Assembly (NCBI RefSeq): GCF_900451095.1
Contig: NZ_UGHV01000001.1
Coordinates: forward strand, 1,674,001 to 1,738,000
From: Helicobacter canis
GTDB lineage: Bacteria; Campylobacterota; Campylobacteria; Campylobacterales; Helicobacteraceae
Length of the DNA: 64,000 nt
Direction of reading: 5' to 3'
Part shown: positions 8,127-17,052 of the stretch, one piece after another
Numbering within the stretch: the stretch's first letter is position 1
How the letters are laid out: each line of letters starts with the position of its first letter
The notes under the pieces: generated by a model
The model's input: the letters and a program-made list of their open reading frames with translations, nothing else
Told to the model about the DNA's origin: nothing
The model's database searches: none
Position numbers and translations under genes: made by a program

Positions 8127-10760
8127 CTAGATTGTTTGTGCCTTTTGCACTTCGATAAAAGACTCAAACACATCGCCCACTCTAACATCATTGTAATTTT
8201 CTAGCATAATCCCACATTCATAGCCCTTAGCGACTTCTTTGGCATCATCTTTAAACCGCTTTAAGCTTGCCACACTGCCTGTGTGGATCACCACGCCATC
8301 GCGGATTAGGCGGATTTTCACTCCGCGCAAAATCTTGCCATCTGTTACCATACACCCAGCGATTGTGCCGACTTTTGCAATGGTAAATATATCGCGCACT
8401 TCTGCTTGCCCTGTGTCTTCTTCTTGGATAAGTGGGGACATAAGCCCAGAGATTAGAGCCTTGACATCATCGATCACATCATAAATCACAGAATAAGTTT
8501 TGATCTCCACGCCAGATTCTTTAGCTTTAGTTTTGACAATCCCTGTGGGTCGCAGCCCAAAGCCTAGGATCATACTATTGGCACTAGCAGCAGCTAAAGC
8601 CACATCACTCTCGCTAATCCCCCCTACCCCAGAGCCTACAACACTTACTTTCACTTCATTATTGCTAAGTTTTTGCAAGCTCTGCGTGATTGCTTCAAGG
8701 CTACCTTGTGTATCGGCTTTGATGATAAGCGGGATATTTTTAAGCTGTCCTTGTGCGACCATTTCACTAAGCTCATCAAAAGAGACCTTCGTGGATTTGC
8801 TTAACTCTTTTTGCCGTAGATATGTAGCTAGCTTCTGGGCTTTCTCCCTTGCTTGACTATCACTCTCTACCACATAGAGCATACTCCCAGCACTTGGCAC
8901 TTCAGATAGCCCAGCGATAGATGCTACACTTGAAGGTGTAAGCTCTTTAACCTCTCTGCCCATATCATCAACCATAGATCGCACGCGCCCATACGCCGTG
9001 CCAGCATAGATTGGATCACCTACTTTGAGCGTGCCTTGCTTGATGATGATAGTCGCCACAGGTCCCCTGCCCTTTTGCATACTGCCCTCTAGCACCACGC
9101 CTTGCGCGCTTGTCTTTGGGCAAGCCTTTAGCTCTAGCACTTCAGCGTGGAGCAAAATCGTCTCAAGCAGCACATCAATGCCATCTCCGCTTTTTGCCGA
9201 AATAGGGATAAACTCATACTCCCCACCCCAATCATTGGGGACAAAGCCAAGCTCCGCGCACTCGGATTTTAGCTTATCGGGATTGGCACTTTCTTTGTCC
9301 ATTTTATTCATAGCGATGATGATTTGCACATTCGCCGCTTTGGCGTGGTTTAGAGCTTCAATCGTTTGCTGCTTGACACCATCATCTGCGGCAATCACAA
9401 TGATAGCAATATCTGTAACCTGCGCCCCACGGCTACGCATTTCACTAAATGCTTCGTGCCCGGGCGTATCGATAAAGCTAATAAACTTGCCATTTTTCTC
9501 CACCATATATGCACCGATATGCTGTGTGATCCCCCCTGCCTCACCGCTAGCTACGCGAGATTCTCGAATCCTATCAAGCAAAGAGGTCTTGCCGTGATCG
9601 ACATGCCCCATAATCGTTACCACAGGTGGTCGCTCTGCTAAGTCTTTTTCATCAAGCACTATTTCTTGCACTTCTTGCTCTTGGGCTTGGATAGAGATAG
9701 AGATTTGAAACTCTTCTGCAAGGATCTCTATGGCATCTTTATCTAAAAAGTCATTTTTGGTTACCATAAGTCCTAGCCCAAAAAGCACTTTAATCACCTC
9801 TGTAAGCGGTCTACCGGCAGATTCTGCGAACTCATACACGCGAATTTCTTCTGGGATTGTGATCGCACTTTGAGCTACCTTGCTTGTATCTACCTGCTGT
9901 CTTTGGGGCTTTTTACGCCGCGATCGGCTAATGGAGCGATGCTCATTTAGCCACGGATTTTTGCGCTGGATTTTTACACGATCTGTGATAGCTTGACGCT
10001 CTTGGTTTTCCTTATCTTCATCGACAATCTCACGCTCACTAAAATCAAAAAGCATAATTTCATCTTGCTCTTCATCATAATCGCTTCTATGCGTGCCAAA
10101 GTCTCTATCAAGCAGCTCGATTTTCTGCTCATTGCCCCTGTGTGCTACCGCGGCTTTTTTGGGAGGCTTTTTAGACTTCCTAGCTCTAATTGGCTCATCT
10201 ATGTCTTGATCTTGCCCCATAAGCTCTTGGATAGAGGGGGCATAGGTCTGAGACTTCTTGCTTGATGTATCTTGGCTGGTGGCTGGGCTAGCGGTCTTTT
10301 TCACAATGCGGATACCAATGTTGCGCTGGGCAAGGGTAGAATCCTTTTTAAACTCTACTTCTTGCTTTGACTCTTGTGGGGCATTTTGCTCTGTGGTGGC
10401 TTGTGTAGGTGGGGATTTTTTAGATGATTTGATTTCTTTGACATCATTAGGCGTATCGGGAGATTCTTTGGGCTTGGGGCTTTTCTTGGCTGCTGGCTTA
10501 TCTGTCTTGGTGGTTTTGGTAGCAGTCTTTGTAGTTTTGGTGGCTTTAGTGCTAGATTTTGCTGCTTTGGGCTTGGGTGGAGGGGGCATTTTATTGACAC
10601 CTGTTGTAACAAACTCTGCAAGAATCTCTGCGGTTTTCACATCGACTGAGCTAGTCGTGTTTTTGACATCAAGCCCAAGCTCCTTAGCCTTCTCAAAGAC
10701 TTCCTTAGGTGTCCTTGCAATATCTGCTGCAATATCTATAATCTTTACCTTATCACTCAT
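8127..10760 (-). CDS. infB: Translation initiation factor IF-2
   Basis: This 877-residue GTPase brings fMet-tRNA to the 30S subunit. An N-terminal IF2 domain (residues 1-50) is followed by a long Lys/Pro/Thr-rich linker, then a second IF2-N-like part near 300-360. The G domain starts with GHVDHGKT near residue 385, with DTPGHEAFSEMR and NKMDKE following; the C-terminal domains end at FIEVQKAQTI. The start has AGGAG and overlaps the ylxR stop. Size is typical for Helicobacter. Confidence 0.97.
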   Translation of the reverse strand: MSDKVKIIDIAADIARTPKEVFEKAKELGLDVKNTTSSVDVKTAEILAEFVTTGVNKMPPPPKPKAAKSSTKATKTTKTATKTTKTDKPAAKKSPKPKESPDTPNDVKEIKSSKKSPPTQATTEQNAPQESKQEVEFKKDSTLAQRNIGIRIVKKTASPATSQDTSSKKSQTYAPSIQELMGQDQDIDEPIRARKSKKPPKKAAVAHRGNEQKIELLDRDFGTHRSDYDEEQDEIMLFDFSEREIVDEDKENQERQAITDRVKIQRKNPWLNEHRSISRSRRKKPQRQQVDTSKVAQSAITIPEEIRVYEFAESAGRPLTEVIKVLFGLGLMVTKNDFLDKDAIEILAEEFQISISIQAQEQEVQEIVLDEKDLAERPPVVTIMGHVDHGKTSLLDRIRESRVASGEAGGITQHIGAYMVEKNGKFISFIDTPGHEAFSEMRSRGAQVTDIAIIVIAADDGVKQQTIEALNHAKAANVQIIIAMNKMDKESANPDKLKSECAELGFVPNDWGGEYEFIPISAKSGDGIDVLLETILLHAEVLELKACPKTSAQGVVLEGSMQKGRGPVATIIIKQGTLKVGDPIYAGTAYGRVRSMVDDMGREVKELTPSSVASIAGLSEVPSAGSMLYVVESDSQAREKAQKLATYLRQKELSKSTKVSFDELSEMVAQGQLKNIPLIIKADTQGSLEAITQSLQKLSNNEVKVSVVGSGVGGISESDVALAAASANSMILGFGLRPTGIVKTKAKESGVEIKTYSVIYDVIDDVKALISGLMSPLIQEEDTGQAEVRDIFTIAKVGTIAGCMVTDGKILRGVKIRLIRDGVVIHTGSVASLKRFKDDAKEVAKGYECGIMLENYNDVRVGDVFESFIEVQKAQTI

Positions 10761-11022
10761 ACTTTGCCATCTCCTGGATTATTTGTAAGCTTTGGGGTGT
10801 ATCTTTGATCGCACTAAATCGGCTAAGGGCTTTTAGCACTCGCTTTTCACATACCGCACAAGACCTACACACATAAAAACTCCTACCACACCTAGTCGCG
10901 TATGTAAAGCCGCTAGCCACAAGCCCATCGCGCACACAAAACCGAAGCAAAACACTCTGGGCTAAGCGAGAGCGACAGACCACGCACATACGAGTAGGCT
11001 TATAGCAAGATGTGCTAGACAT
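10753..11022 (-). CDS. ylxR: YlxR-family (DUF448) RNA-binding protein
   Basis: An 89-residue basic protein with the family start RMCVVCRSRLAQSVLLRF and a paired CRSCAVCEKR further on. YlxR proteins bind RNA, and in Bacillus a member (RnpM) regulates RNase P. It is directly upstream of infB with overlapping ends, the usual neighbourhood. The four CxxC-type cysteines could bind a metal (inference). Confidence 0.85.
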   Translation of the reverse strand: MSSTSCYKPTRMCVVCRSRLAQSVLLRFCVRDGLVASGFTYATRCGRSFYVCRSCAVCEKRVLKALSRFSAIKDTPQSLQIIQEMAKYE

Positions 11023-11182
11023 ACAACCTCTATTTGCATTTAGTGTGGCGCATTCTAGCTAATTTTTCTTAAAAATCCCATAGTGAAGTATGCTAACACA
11101 AATCAAGCTGTAAGCAAGGTGTAGGTGCGGCTTCTTTAAAAAGTGATCCACAAGCAAAAGTGGATTCTAGAGACAGGAGCGA
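11023..11182. other. Short intergenic region with one 12-mer repeat
   Basis: Holds an exact AGTGGATTCTAG at 11159-11170 just past the ccoG stop. Any promoter for the ylxR-infB operon should lie here, but it is upstream on the minus strand and I saw no clear -10 box. Confidence 0.6.
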
Positions 11183-12592
11183 TCATCGCTCCTTGCGCAA
11201 CTCTTTTGCCGATGGATAAACAAAAAATGTCTTGCGCTCTACTTGGATACTCTCATCATCAACCGCATAGGCGCGTATCTTGATATTTTGCAGCAAGTCC
11301 TTGTCCTCCAATGCAGAATCCAGCGGGTTTTGCGCCCTAATCGTTACGACAAGCTTGCGCTTATTGCCCTCTTTGACTACCACTGGCTCACGCGGCGAGA
11401 TGATCTGCAAGCCATCATCGCCTAGAATTTCAAAAGTAAAGCTATGTGTCTTAGAGTCGGTATTTTGCACCAAAAATGTATAGTCATTATCCACTGCACC
11501 GCTCTTGCGTATGGAGTAGGCTTGGGTATTTCTATCGATATTTAGCAGCATACTCTCCTTGCCACTTCCTACAACGAGCAAGATAGAGAAAATGACCGCC
11601 AGCACCGCCACATAGCCGATCGTTTTTGCCCTCACATATCGCACCTTTGATTGCGAGCTTACCGCATTTGGCGAGCTCCATTGCACAAGCGAAGGGCGAT
11701 TGTAATGCGCCATTACAGAGGTGCAGGCATCGACACATTCAAGGCAGTTGATACACTCTAGCTGCATACCTTTTCTAATGTCTATGTGCGTTGGGCATAC
11801 TTTCACGCAAGCCACGCAGTTTGTGCATTCATTGGCAACATTTTGCTTCTTAGGTGCTAAGGGGTTTTTGCTCCCATCTGGCGCATACACAGCCCCACCG
11901 CGCTTGGGATCATAGATCGCCATAATCGTGTCATTATCATAAAGCACACTTTGCACGCGTGCATACGGACACACATAAACACAAAAATTCTCCGCCAAAA
12001 GCGTTACATCAAAGAGCAAAAATAGTGCGATCCCCAGCCAGAATCCTAGCAAGATTTTGTGATTTAGCGGATCACTCACATAGGCAAAAAAATCACTCGG
12101 TGGCACGAAAAACCACAAGAAATTCGCCGCTGCAAGCAGTGCTATCACAGCAAATATAGCCATAGCCAAAAGCTTCTTAAGCTTTGTGCTAAAGAGCGTG
12201 AAATCGGGCTTTTTTTGCTTGTTGTCAATGCGCTTGCGTAAGCCTAGTAGCTTTGTCTCAATCCCATCGCGATAAATCACACGGAACATCGTCTGCGGAC
12301 AACCCCAGCCGCACCACACGCGCCCCCCTAATGTCGTCATAAAAAATATCCCCACAAAGAGCATTATCAATAAAAATGGCATTAGATACAGCTCTTGGAC
12401 ACTAAAGACAACTCCTAGTAAATGCAGCTCTTTATGATCAAATGAGAGCAAAAAGATTTGATTGCCATTGATTTGGATAAATGGCAATGACAAAGCGATG
12501 ATCGCCACACAGACATAAATCGCATATCGCCTAAAACGATAGGGTAATCCACGCTTATGCGTAGGATTTTGCACAGAATCAGTAGTTTGCAT
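11183..12592 (-). CDS. ccoG: Cytochrome c oxidase accessory protein CcoG
   Basis: A 469-residue inner-membrane ferredoxin-like protein, a CcoG/RdxA/FixG homologue, needed for copper delivery to cbb3 oxidase. After three or four N-terminal membrane spans comes GGRVWCGWGCPQTMFR, the family signature. Two 4Fe-4S motifs follow, CTNCVACVKVCP and CINCLECVDAC. The C-terminal domain after a fifth span is the periplasmic Ig-like part. The start has AAGGAG. No other cco genes are in the window. Confidence 0.95.
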   Translation of the reverse strand: MQTTDSVQNPTHKRGLPYRFRRYAIYVCVAIIALSLPFIQINGNQIFLLSFDHKELHLLGVVFSVQELYLMPFLLIMLFVGIFFMTTLGGRVWCGWGCPQTMFRVIYRDGIETKLLGLRKRIDNKQKKPDFTLFSTKLKKLLAMAIFAVIALLAAANFLWFFVPPSDFFAYVSDPLNHKILLGFWLGIALFLLFDVTLLAENFCVYVCPYARVQSVLYDNDTIMAIYDPKRGGAVYAPDGSKNPLAPKKQNVANECTNCVACVKVCPTHIDIRKGMQLECINCLECVDACTSVMAHYNRPSLVQWSSPNAVSSQSKVRYVRAKTIGYVAVLAVIFSILLVVGSGKESMLLNIDRNTQAYSIRKSGAVDNDYTFLVQNTDSKTHSFTFEILGDDGLQIISPREPVVVKEGNKRKLVVTIRAQNPLDSALEDKDLLQNIKIRAYAVDDESIQVERKTFFVYPSAKELRKER

Positions 12593-12855
12593 TATCTCTC
12601 CTTGACAAAACTTCCCAAATCACGATAACCAAGGCTAATGTAGCCATAATGACAGCCAAACAGCCAAATAACAGCCGAGCGAGATATGGATAGCCTTGAT
12701 TCCCAAAAATTATAATATCTTAATAAAAAAAGTCAATGTAAAATCCTAAAAATATACCAAAATGATAAAACAACCAAGCATTGCGATAGCGAGAATCTGC
12801 ATTGATATGCTACAATCACGCCTTTACTTCACAAGTTTATCTGCAAGGACACACA
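12593..12855. other. Divergent intergenic region between ccoG and the ABC-F gene
   Basis: AT-rich stretch at 12700-12775 with TATAAT at 12711-12716 (plus strand), and an extended -10 nearer the ABC-F gene. No repeat copies or small genes seen. Confidence 0.55.
12808..12816 (+). promoter_or_regulatory. Candidate extended -10 promoter of the ABC-F gene
   Basis: TGC followed by TACAAT at 12811-12816, about 40 bp upstream of the ATG at 12856. It matches the extended -10 form preferred by Helicobacter sigma-80 promoters, which often lack a clear -35. Confidence 0.45.
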
Positions 12856-14466
12856 ATGCTACAAACAATCAATCTTTCAATGCGTTACGCGACAAAAAAG
12901 CTCTTTGAAAATGTCAATATCAAGCTAGATTCTGGCAAACGCTACGGGCTTATCGGGGCAAATGGTGCGGGGAAATCGACATTTCTTAAAATCCTAAGCG
13001 GAGAGTATGAGGCAAGCAGCGGCGAAGTGGTGATAGAAAAGGGCTTAAAAATGGGCGTTTTAGGGCAGGATCAATATGCTTACGAGGAGCTAAGTCTAAA
13101 AGATGCGGTGCTACTAGGCAATAAGCGATTATATGATGCTATAAAACGCAAGGAATATCTCTATGAAAATGGCGATTTAAGCGATGATAAGGTCAATGCC
13201 GAGCTAGGTGAGCTAGAGATGATTTGTGCTGAAGAAGACCCGATGTATGAATGCGAAGTGGTGATTGAAAAAATACTAGAAGATTTGGGCTTTGAATCTA
13301 GTAGTCATAATGAATTGATGAAAACCCTAACCGGTGGCGATAAGTTTAAGATTTTGCTCGCACAAGTGCTATTCCCAAAGCCTGATATTTTGCTCCTAGA
13401 TGAGCCGACAAACAACCTTGACTTGCACTCTATCGCGTGGCTTGAAGATAATCTCAAACGCCATCAAGGCACACTTGTAGTCATTAGCCACGATAGACAT
13501 TTTTTAAACAGCGTCTGCACGCATATTTTAGATATGGATTTTGGCTCTGTGCGGGAGTTTAGCGGGAATTATGATGATTGGTATATTGTCTCAACGCTTA
13601 TTGCCAAGCAGCAAGAAATGGAGCGAAACAAAAAGCTTAAAGAAAAAGAGGAGCTAGAATCCTTTATCGCGCGTTTTTCTGCTAATGCGAGTAAAGCCCG
13701 TCAAGCCACAAGCCGCCAAAAGCAGCTTGAAAAGCTTAATATTGAATCTCTAGCCGTTAGCTCTAGGCGAGATCCTAGCATTGTGTTTAAGCCCAATCGC
13801 CCCATTGGCAACGAAGCCCTAGAGTGTGAGAATATCTCAAAAAGCTATGGAGATTTATGTGTGCTAAACAATGTGAGTTTGAAAATTTTGCCCGGGGATA
13901 AAATCGCTATCATCGGTGCAAATGGCGTGGGTAAAAGCACTTTGTGTAAGATTCTGGTAGAAGAGTTAAAAGCGGATTCTGGGCTAGTCAAGTGGGGGGC
14001 GACCACGCAAAGGGGCTACTTCCCACAAAATGTAAGCGAAGAGATAAGCGGAGAAGAGAGCCTGTATGAATGGCTAAGGGGCTTTGATAAGAAAAAAGAG
14101 AGTGGCGAGATACGCAATGCCCTAGGGCGAATGCTCTTTAGCGGTGAAGAGCAAGAAAAGCCCATAAACGCCCTAAGCGGTGGAGAAAAGCACAGAATGG
14201 TGCTAAGTAAGCTTATGCTAGAAGGGGGGAATTTCTTGGTGCTTGATGAGCCTACAAACCACCTTGATTTAGAATCTATTATCGCGCTAGGGGAGGCGTT
14301 GTATAAATTTAGCGGAAATGTGATTTGTGTCAGCCACGATAGAGAGCTCATTGATGCTTATGCAAATAGAATCATTGAGCTAAAAGCGGATTCTAGCGGT
14401 GGTGGAGCAGAAATCATAGACTTCCGCGGCAGTTATGAGGAATATTTAGAGTCTAAGACTTTTTAG
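12856..14466 (+). CDS. ABC-F family ATPase, YbiT-like
   Basis: Two ABC domains on one 536-residue chain without membrane segments. Walker A motifs are GANGAGKST (near residue 37) and GANGVGKST (near 355); signatures are LTGGDK and LSGGEK; Walker B motifs are LLLDEPTNNLD and LVLDEPTNHLD. A charged linker between the domains (about 255-290) is the P-site tRNA interaction motif of ABC-F proteins. These bind ribosomes and relieve stalling or adjust translation. The start MLQTINLSMRYATKKLF fits YbiT; AAGGAC precedes the ATG at 12856. An ATG at 12802 lies upstream of the likely promoter, so I rejected it. Confidence 0.92.
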   Translation: MLQTINLSMRYATKKLFENVNIKLDSGKRYGLIGANGAGKSTFLKILSGEYEASSGEVVIEKGLKMGVLGQDQYAYEELSLKDAVLLGNKRLYDAIKRKEYLYENGDLSDDKVNAELGELEMICAEEDPMYECEVVIEKILEDLGFESSSHNELMKTLTGGDKFKILLAQVLFPKPDILLLDEPTNNLDLHSIAWLEDNLKRHQGTLVVISHDRHFLNSVCTHILDMDFGSVREFSGNYDDWYIVSTLIAKQQEMERNKKLKEKEELESFIARFSANASKARQATSRQKQLEKLNIESLAVSSRRDPSIVFKPNRPIGNEALECENISKSYGDLCVLNNVSLKILPGDKIAIIGANGVGKSTLCKILVEELKADSGLVKWGATTQRGYFPQNVSEEISGEESLYEWLRGFDKKKESGEIRNALGRMLFSGEEQEKPINALSGGEKHRMVLSKLMLEGGNFLVLDEPTNHLDLESIIALGEALYKFSGNVICVSHDRELIDAYANRIIELKADSSGGGAEIIDFRGSYEEYLESKTF

Positions 14467-14474
14467 CCTTGAGT

Positions 14475-14644
14475 GATTCAGTCTTGGGCGAGCAATGCGA
14501 TTGATTTTGCAAATTTTGGGCGGTCATTACCGCCTAGGTAACTCCCACCCAAAACCAGCGACAGCGGTGCAAGGCGTAAGCCTTGCAGGTTTCTTTAGAA
14601 AATTTGCAAAAAGCACCCACAGCCCCACCGCAATTCTTAGAATC
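14475..14644 (-). repeat. Dispersed hairpin element, copy 3 (first subtype, with an insert)
   Basis: On the minus strand it runs from GATTCTAAG near 14644 to GACTGAATC at 14475. The long stem pairs TTTTGCAAATTTT with AAAATTTGCAAAA. The left arm is interrupted by a small module (CTAAAGAAACCTGCAAGG...), then resumes as GGGTGGGAGTTACC facing GGTAATGACCGCCC. Flanks match the copies at 39919 and 43683, but the stem bases differ and still pair. Confidence 0.72.
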
Positions 14645-14689
14645 ATTTGGCTCAAAAATTAGCTTTATTTTTGGAGTCCAGCTTGCTTC

Positions 14690-14722
14690 CTAGAATCCAC
14701 TTTTTGAAAAAGTGGATTCTAG
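14690..14722. repeat. Perfect inverted pair of the 12-mer repeat
   Basis: CTAGAATCCACT (14690-14701) and AGTGGATTCTAG (14711-14722) face each other across TTTTGAAAA, giving arms of about 16 bp. It lies downstream of the ABC-F gene and could fold as a hairpin in RNA, but no clear T-run follows, so terminator function is uncertain. Confidence 0.85.
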
Positions 14723-14773
14723 CTCCAAATCTTTAGCATTGCTATTTCCTAGAATGCACTTTCACGCAAGATA

Positions 14774-14782
14774 TGGTATCAT
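14774..14782 (+). promoter_or_regulatory. Candidate extended -10 of the membrane protein gene
   Basis: TGG then TATCAT (14777-14782), 35 bp upstream of the chosen ATG at 14817; one mismatch to TATAAT. Confidence 0.35.
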
Positions 14783-14816
14783 CGGCACTTTCACAAGCCC
14801 AAAATTTAGGAAAAAT

Positions 14817-16469
14817 ATGACTACTCTACACAATATACACTCAAACAAAATAATCACAAGTAGCTTACTAGCAATAATTCTTATAGGGGGGGGGCTTATA
14901 TATTATCGCCCAAGCGTGTCTTTCAATCTTGATGATGCGCTGATTTTTTTCAATATCATAGAATCTAAGCCCATTTATTGGGGGGTCGATCACTTTGACA
15001 AAGGTAGATTCTACCCACTAGCCTTTATGGATCTCAATCTCTTAATGTATTTATTTCCCACAAGCGATATTCTTGCAGCCCCTAGAATCTACTTTTTCGC
15101 AAATGTTATGCTATTTACCCTGCTTGCTTGCGTGATGTTTTACCTGCTTCTACAAATCGTGCCGCTCTCATATAGTATGCTAGCGTTGCTTATATGCTTT
15201 ATTAACCTTGGCTTTGTGATTGTGTTTATGGGGGTTTGCTTTCCAGAGAGAGTGCAAGTCGTGTGGCTTAGTGGGTATATTTTGGGGCTATTTTTCCTAG
15301 CTCACGAGCAAAAGCGTGTGGCATTGTGGGTGGTGGTATGTATCGTGTGTGGTGGGGCGAGTATGTTTTACAAAGAGCCAGATTGTGTGTTTATCTGTGG
15401 GAGTTTGGCTCTGCTTCTTGGGCTTAGATATTTCTACGGATATACAAGCGGTGCGCCAAAAGATCGCGCCGATATGCCTATTATCATCGTGGGGCTTGTG
15501 CTATTGCTTGTGGCGTGTGTATTTATGGGATTATACCTGTGGCTTGTGGTGCCACATATCCAAAAATCCTATGCTAACTTTGGGCTAAAAGATATGCAAG
15601 TAGCAAAAGATATGATAAATGCCCTGCTTTATCACCCGTTTTTGTTTCTCTTTGCCCCAGCGGTGCTGATCGTGCGTATCTACAAAGTATCCCAAGCCAT
15701 AAAAAGTGATGACAAAACAGCTCTAAAATCTCGCTATGCCTTTTATGACTCCTTGCTTATCGCTGCCCTAGCCTATGGGGCTAGCTATTTTGTGCTGATG
15801 ATTTTCACGCCTTATTACTTTTTCCCTTGCTATGTTATGGCGTGTTTGCCTGTGGCATTTTATACAAAACTTTACTATAAGCATTTGCGCAAGCTCTTTG
15901 TAGTAGTGTGCCTAATACACGCTCTAATCAATATCCCAAGCGCGCTCTCGCACTACACAAGCATTAAGATTCTGCCACCACATTATCTGCAAGCCGCACA
16001 ATTTCTAGCAAACTACACGCACACAAATCCTAACACCAAAATCTTTATGCTAGGACAGAATCAAGATCCGCTTGGCAAAGTGTTTTACGGATATTTAGGG
16101 TGGTTTGTGCGATATTTTGGCGGCAGAGATTTTGACCTAGCGACCAATCTACCGCCCACTACCACGCCTCATATCGACCCCTCTTCTCCATACAGCATCT
16201 TTAACTCCCCTACTCTCCAAACACCAAAAAGTGGCGACCTACTCTATTTAGACTCCTACACGCAAGCCCACATCACGCCGCAATATCTCGCCAAACTTCG
16301 CGCAGATTATGAGGAAATATTTGCTTCTAGCTATGCTGGATTCTATGATATTAGCCCAAAAACTCTTGCCAAATATGCCCTAATCACCCACGCACCACAA
16401 TATGCCAAACATCTAGCAAACAATATCTTTCACGCACCACTTGGAGTATATATCTACCGCGTGCGCTAG
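14817..16469 (+). CDS. Polytopic membrane protein with an early G9 tract, possible glycosyltransferase
   Basis: About 550 residues with roughly ten hydrophobic segments between residues 10 and 370, then a soluble C-terminal part of about 150 residues. An acidic pair LDDA sits soon after the first membrane span, as in GT-C type glycosyltransferases, followed by a short ...GRFYPLAF... loop. That is suggestive only; I do not recognise a named family. The ATG at 14817 has TTTAGGAAAA upstream; upstream ATGs in frame lie before the likely promoter. Nine G at 14886-14894 encode GGG near residue 25, in frame here, so this copy is ON. The C-terminus overlaps the convergent outer membrane protein gene by four bases. 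Confidence 0.65.
   Translation: MTTLHNIHSNKIITSSLLAIILIGGGLIYYRPSVSFNLDDALIFFNIIESKPIYWGVDHFDKGRFYPLAFMDLNLLMYLFPTSDILAAPRIYFFANVMLFTLLACVMFYLLLQIVPLSYSMLALLICFINLGFVIVFMGVCFPERVQVVWLSGYILGLFFLAHEQKRVALWVVVCIVCGGASMFYKEPDCVFICGSLALLLGLRYFYGYTSGAPKDRADMPIIIVGLVLLLVACVFMGLYLWLVVPHIQKSYANFGLKDMQVAKDMINALLYHPFLFLFAPAVLIVRIYKVSQAIKSDDKTALKSRYAFYDSLLIAALAYGASYFVLMIFTPYYFFPCYVMACLPVAFYTKLYYKHLRKLFVVVCLIHALINIPSALSHYTSIKILPPHYLQAAQFLANYTHTNPNTKIFMLGQNQDPLGKVFYGYLGWFVRYFGGRDFDLATNLPPTTTPHIDPSSPYSIFNSPTLQTPKSGDLLYLDSYTQAHITPQYLAKLRADYEEIFASSYAGFYDISPKTLAKYALITHAPQYAKHLANNIFHAPLGVYIYRVR
14886..14894 (+). repeat. G9 tract at codons 24-26 of the membrane protein gene
   Basis: Nine G in the coding strand, frame intact. 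Its position close to the start is the classic place for an on/off switch in Helicobacter surface genes. Confidence 0.85.
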
Positions 16470-17005
16470 AAAAACCCAAACACAATATGGATCCCGTGTG
16501 TCATCTCTGCCATAGCAAGGGGATTATTGACGGGATAGAAGCTAGCGCGATAGAGCAAGTCTGCATTCACAGGGAAAAACTTAAATAAAGCAACCCCCAC
16601 TTCAATATACCCACCAAACACACTAGAATCCAGCCGATGAGCAGCAAGCATACCGCCCCCTAGAGCAAAAGAAAATAGCCCGGCATTAGGCTTATTCCAA
16701 GAATGCACATAGAGCATAGCCCCCAAAGAATGCGTAGAGACCGCTGTCTTAGCATAGAGATATTTCGCACGCACACCTATATCTAAATCATTGAGAAACA
16801 CATAATTCTTCCCCGCGCTAGCACCGATATTTATCCCCATAGCACCGCCATTTGGCGTGTTGAAATCAATGCTTGAGCCTATGTGAAAGCTCGCAAGCTG
16901 CCACCAATTACCAAAATAATCATTCCGTGCTTGTGTTTGGGGATCTAGCCCATAGAGCTTCACCCCACACAAACACGCAAAAACCACCACTCTAAAAGCT
17001 CTCAT
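16466..17005 (-). CDS. Small outer membrane beta-barrel protein
   Basis: The 179-residue product starts with a signal peptide (MRAFRVVVFACLCGVKLYG) and ends in phenylalanine (HIVFGFF), the typical terminal residue of outer membrane barrels. Alternating hydrophobic strands and glycine-rich turns (GAMGINIGASAGKN, FSFALGGGMLAA) fit an 8-stranded barrel. It resembles Helicobacter outer membrane proteins in general; I cannot name the family. It lies 47 bp after thiL on the same strand. Confidence 0.7.
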   Translation of the reverse strand: MRAFRVVVFACLCGVKLYGLDPQTQARNDYFGNWWQLASFHIGSSIDFNTPNGGAMGINIGASAGKNYVFLNDLDIGVRAKYLYAKTAVSTHSLGAMLYVHSWNKPNAGLFSFALGGGMLAAHRLDSSVFGGYIEVGVALFKFFPVNADLLYRASFYPVNNPLAMAEMTHGIHIVFGFF

Positions 17006-17052
17006 ACCAAACCCCTTAGCTAAATGCGCACATTATAGCCTATATCTCTATA

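Noticed and set aside
12802-12855. Upstream ATG for the ABC-F gene
   Set aside because: It lies before the likely promoter; AAGGAC and homology point to 12856.
14690-14722. Inverted 12-mer pair as a Rho-independent terminator
   Set aside because: The stem is long and perfect but AT-rich, with no T-run directly after it; identical pairs occur inside nuoI and nuoG, so termination cannot be its general role.
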